A stretch of 64,000 bases of DNA from NCBI RefSeq assembly GCF_000960475.2, contig NZ_JZDQ02000013.1, positions 1-64,000 of the forward strand, read 5' to 3'. A program made the position numbers and the translations under genes. A model generated the notes under the pieces. It worked only from the letters and a program-made list of their open reading frames with translations, had not been told where the DNA came from and did not search any database. Shown in pieces: positions 61,238 to 64,000 of the stretch. The number at the start of each line of letters is the position of its first letter. Position 1 is the first letter of the stretch. The DNA comes from Nocardioides luteus (GTDB taxonomy: Bacteria > Actinomycetota > Actinomycetes > Propionibacteriales > Nocardioidaceae).

Positions 61238-63940
61238 TCAGCCGAGGTCACCGCCGGCGACGGGAAGGACCGTGCCGGTGATGTAGGAGGCCTCCTCGGA
61301 GGCGAGGAAGCAGATCGCGGCGGCCTGCTCGTCGAGCGTGCCGTAGCGGTGCATCAGGGAGGTCTCGAGGGTCTGGTCGATGTGGGCCTGGAACCAGGCC
61401 TTCTCGGTCTCCGTCCGCGGCGTCGGTGTGCCCCGGGAGATCCGGCGTGGCGGAGCCTGCGTGCCTCCCGGGGCCGTCGCGGTGACCCGGATACCGGCGT
61501 CGGCGTACTCCAGCGCGAGGGAGGCGGTGATCGCGTTGATCCCGCCCTTCGCGGCCGAGTACGGGATCCGGTGGATGCCCCGGGTCGCCGCCGAGGAGAC
61601 GTTGACGATCACGCCACGGCCGCGCTCGACCATGCCCGGGAGGGCGGCCCGGCACGCGTAGAGGGTCGTCATCAGCGACCGGGTGATCTCGGCGTCGATC
61701 TGCTCGGCGGTGAACTCGGTGAACGGCTTGAAGTTGATCGCTCCGCCGACGTTGTTGATCAGCACGTCGATCCGGCCGTACGTCGCGACTGCCCGCTCCA
61801 CGAGGGCAGCCGCGCCCTCGTAGCGCTCGAGGTCGCACTCGACCGCGCTGGCGCTCGCGCCCTGGCCGGTGAGCTCGTCGGTGACCTCGGCGACCAGCGG
61901 CGAGCGGTCGGCGAGGACGACCTTGCCGCCCTCGGCGGCCACCCGGCGGGCGACCTGGGCGCCGATGCCCTGGGCCGCGCCGGTGACCACCACGACCTGG
62001 CCGGCGAACCGCCCCGGGGTGACGAACCGCGGCTTGGTCGCGGCCGCCGACTCGGCCATCGCACGCCGCATCGTCTCCTGGGACCGCTCGCTGTGGGCCT
62101 TGATCAGGTCGCGGGCGGCGATCCGGTCGCCGCGCTCGAAGGCCTCGACGATGTCGAGGTGGTCCTGCGTGCACCGCGGGTGGCACCAGGTGGCGTTGCG
62201 CAGCACGTCCTCCATCCGGCCCTTCACCCCCAGCGCCTGGTAGGCCGCCAGCAGGTGGCCGTTGCCGGTGAGGGTGAACAGGTAGTCGTGGAAGGCGGCG
62301 TTCGACTCGGTGTAGCCGTGGGCGTCGAGGAAGCGGTCGCCGTCGACGTACAGGACGGTCGACTCGGCGAGCAGCCGGTAGCCGGCCAGCTGCTGGGAGT
62401 CCAGCCGCCCGATCGTCAGGTCGAGGGCCCCCACCTCCAGCGCCGCCCGGGCCTCGAAGATCGCGTCCGACGCGGAGATGTCCGGGTGCTCCTCACCGAT
62501 CGTGTAGCCGTCCTCGGTGGTCGAGACGTCAGCCGCGTCGGCCGAAGCGTCAGGTACGTCGGCCGAGAGGTCACCCCGGAGCGGGAAGACCTCCTGGCCA
62601 CCGATCCGGCGGGCGTCACCGGTCACGGTCAGGTTGTCGTCCTCGACCACCGCACCGCTGACTCCGTCGAGCGCGGCCGGCGCGACCAGCTGACCGGCGA
62701 TGCGGCGTACGACATCTCCGTCGTTCCGCGCGGGGGCGGCGTATCCCGCGGGACCGAGGTCGACTGCCGGGAGCATCTGCTGCCCCGCGACGGCGCGTGC
62801 CTCAGGGTGCGTCTCCAGATCGATACGTACGGGTGACGTCTCGGCCGACGAGGCTGACGCGTCGGCCGACGGGGCTGACGCCTCGGCCGAGCCGGCGGGG
62901 ACGGCGAGGGCGAACTTCTCGTAGTAGAACCCGGTGGGCTCGAGACCGGCGTCGGCGACGTGGGTACGCACCGCCTCGACCATCGGCGGCGGGCCGCACA
63001 GGTAGATCGCGACGTCGCCGTCGTGCAGGTCCTGCTCGCGGATCAGGCTCATCACGTAGCCCTTGTTGGCGGCGGTCGAGGCGGGGTCGGAGACGCAGTG
63101 GTCCCAGGTGAACCCGGGGATCCGCGAGACCAGCTCGCCGACCTCGTCGAGCTTGACCAGGTCGTCGTCGGTGCTGACGCCGTAGACCAGCCGGCCGCCG
63201 CGGTCGCAGCCGTCGACCTCGAGCTGGCGCAGCATCGAGAGCACCGGCGCCAGCCCGGTGCCGCCGGCCAGCATCAGCACCGGCCGGCGCGCCTCGCGGA
63301 GGAAGAAGGAGCCGTTCGGGCCGGTGAAGGTGACCTCGTCGCCGACGGCGGCGCGTTCGGTCAGCCAGGTCGACATCGCGCCGCCCTCGGTCAGCTTGAC
63401 CAGGAAGACGAGCCGCTCCTCGTGCGGGGCGTTGGCGAAGGAGTACGACCGGGTCACCTCGGTGCCGGGCACGGCGATGTTGACGTACTGGCCCGGCAGG
63501 AAGGCGAGCTCGCCGCGGTTGGGGATGTCGAGGGAGAGCTCGACCGTGGTCGGGCTCAGCCGGTCCAGGCCGACGACCGTGCCGGTGTAGCTCGCGGCGC
63601 CGGTCTTCGCGACCTCGGAGGTGGTGGCGATCTGCAGCGCGAGGTCCGAGCGCGGCTTCATCGAGCACGGCAGGGCGTACCCCTCGGCGGCCTCCGCCGC
63701 CGACAGCGCGTCCTCGATGTAGGTTCCGCCGTCGTACTCCCCCGACTCGCACAGCGCCTTGCACGTCCCGCAGGCGCCGTCGCGGCAGTCCAGGGGGATG
63801 TTGATCCGCTGCCGGTAGGACGCGTCGGCGACGGTCTGGTCCTCGCGGACGGTGATGAACCGGGTCACCCCGTCCTCGAAGGACAGTGCGACCTGGTGGG
63901 TCGCGACCCCGGTGGTCGGCTCGGTCTCGATTGCAGTCAT
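61238..63940 (-). CDS. benC: BenC-FCD-BenD fusion: benzoate dioxygenase reductase, FCD sensor-like domain and benzoate cis-diol dehydrogenase
   Basis: 900 aa in one frame, with an uninterrupted reading. Residues ~10-100: plant-type 2Fe-2S ferredoxin (CRDGACGTCKALC, fourth Cys in LPCSMKP). About 107-345: FAD (RSYSFANAP) and NAD(H) (LAGGTGLAPVLSML; LCGPPPMVEAV) domains, a complete BenC. About 350-487: a low-complexity linker with repeat-derived SAEASAPSADASASSAETS and SADVPDASADAADVS. About 488-625: a helical FCD domain as in GntR regulators but with no HTH; its His residues are in AAFHDYLF, TQDHLDIVEA and KAHSER, while the usual first Asp is Asn. About 645-900: short-chain dehydrogenase BenD (VVVTGAAQGIGAQ; NVGGAIN; active YSAAKGG). 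The ATG is 10 bp after benB. Confidence 0.9.
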   Translation of the reverse strand: MTAIETEPTTGVATHQVALSFEDGVTRFITVREDQTVADASYRQRINIPLDCRDGACGTCKALCESGEYDGGTYIEDALSAAEAAEGYALPCSMKPRSDLALQIATTSEVAKTGAASYTGTVVGLDRLSPTTVELSLDIPNRGELAFLPGQYVNIAVPGTEVTRSYSFANAPHEERLVFLVKLTEGGAMSTWLTERAAVGDEVTFTGPNGSFFLREARRPVLMLAGGTGLAPVLSMLRQLEVDGCDRGGRLVYGVSTDDDLVKLDEVGELVSRIPGFTWDHCVSDPASTAANKGYVMSLIREQDLHDGDVAIYLCGPPPMVEAVRTHVADAGLEPTGFYYEKFALAVPAGSAEASAPSADASASSAETSPVRIDLETHPEARAVAGQQMLPAVDLGPAGYAAPARNDGDVVRRIAGQLVAPAALDGVSGAVVEDDNLTVTGDARRIGGQEVFPLRGDLSADVPDASADAADVSTTEDGYTIGEEHPDISASDAIFEARAALEVGALDLTIGRLDSQQLAGYRLLAESTVLYVDGDRFLDAHGYTESNAAFHDYLFTLTGNGHLLAAYQALGVKGRMEDVLRNATWCHPRCTQDHLDIVEAFERGDRIAARDLIKAHSERSQETMRRAMAESAAATKPRFVTPGRFAGQVVVVTGAAQGIGAQVARRVAAEGGKVVLADRSPLVAEVTDELTGQGASASAVECDLERYEGAAALVERAVATYGRIDVLINNVGGAINFKPFTEFTAEQIDAEITRSLMTTLYACRAALPGMVERGRGVIVNVSSAATRGIHRIPYSAAKGGINAITASLALEYADAGIRVTATAPGGTQAPPRRISRGTPTPRTETEKAWFQAHIDQTLETSLMHRYGTLDEQAAAICFLASEEASYITGTVLPVAGGDLG
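62523..62889. repeat. 21-bp repeat units of opposite orientation flanking the fusion linker
   Basis: Two units GAGACGTCAGCCGCGTCGGCC and GAAGCGTCAGGTACGTCGGCC (62523-62564, a decayed third after) and, 268 bp on, units TGACGTCTCGGCCGACGAGGC and TGACGCGTCGGCCGACGGGGC with a partial third (62833-62889). Order and orientation match the arrays at 1-240 and 36949-37104, but here a coding segment separates the two arms. All units are in frame and translated (SADVPDA and SAEASAP types). Confidence 0.88.
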
Positions 63941-63950
63941 CGCGGGCGCC

Positions 63951-64000
63951 TCAGACGTGGTAGATGTCGACGACGTGGTGGATGTAGTCGTTCTTCAGCA
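63951..64000 (-). CDS. benB: Benzoate 1,2-dioxygenase small (beta) subunit, C-terminal end only
   Basis: Only the last 16 residues are in the window; they read LKNDYIHHVVDIYHV before the stop at 63951-63953, the conserved BenB/XylY C-terminus. The reductase fusion starts 10 bp downstream, in keeping with the benA-benB-benC order. The start and the large subunit lie beyond the right edge. Confidence 0.8.
   Translation of the reverse strand, partial: LKNDYIHHVVDIYHV

Overview
The window is about 64 kb of very GC-rich DNA, densely coded, with many ATGA or GTGA start/stop overlaps and GGAGG-type ribosome sites. Gene content points to an aerobic, soil-type actinobacterium that degrades aromatic compounds, most likely of the Nocardioides group. 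The taxonomic placement is inference from base composition and gene families, since no rRNA gene is present. No tRNA, rRNA, transposase, integrase or CRISPR array was found.

Layout. (1) 1-10 kb: an array of 21-bp repeats running into the end of an orphan N6-DNA methyltransferase gene, a MGDG-synthase-type glycosyltransferase, an amidohydrolase, an RNase H-domain protein, a FadD-type acyl-CoA ligase, pobA (4-hydroxybenzoate 3-monooxygenase) and a Tat-exported metallo-beta-lactamase-fold hydrolase. (2) 10-27 kb: a LysR regulator divergent from a 14-gene, 15.7-kb catabolic operon. The operon encodes an isatin-hydrolase-type cyclase, a ThDP enzyme, an ABC importer (one permease is frameshifted near its end), a cysteine-less thiolase-like protein, a DUF35/acyl-CoA ligase fusion and the 3-hydroxyanthranilate ring-cleavage route: HAO, ACMSD, aminomuconate-semialdehyde dehydrogenase, aminomuconate deaminase and oxalocrotonate decarboxylase. 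It ends with an oxidoreductase, a racemase-family protein and Ohr. (3) 27-37 kb: an APC permease, an iron-box-controlled DUF2470 protein, an AurF-like diiron protein, 6-phosphogluconate dehydrogenase, a methyltransferase, and a MarR/MFS/YceI set in which both the MFS and YceI proteins carry carboxypeptidase-regulatory-like domains. (4) 37-43 kb: a LysR regulator, AraC with hpaC-hpaB, an OhrR-like MarR and a secreted beta-propeller protein. (5) 43-47 kb: an arsenic island with ArsR, a flavoprotein, ArsC, an ArsR-ArsC fusion and an aquaporin. (6) 47-54 kb: a sugar operon with a GH31 alpha-xylosidase, an ABC importer and a ROK repressor that has two matching operators. (7) 54-64 kb: ChrA, an alpha/beta hydrolase, and a benzoate locus with BenE, a LAL-type regulator, a BenK-like MFS, a BenC-FCD-BenD fusion and the end of benB.

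Most notable: a 21-bp repeat family that occurs three times in the same convergent (inverted) layout and is translated inside two proteins; the BenC-FCD-BenD single-chain fusion; the aminomuconate operon with an unusual CoA branch (cysteine-less thiolase plus DUF35-ligase fusion) and no obvious ring hydroxylase; and a 39-bp perfect palindrome joining an iron box to a Shine-Dalgarno sequence.
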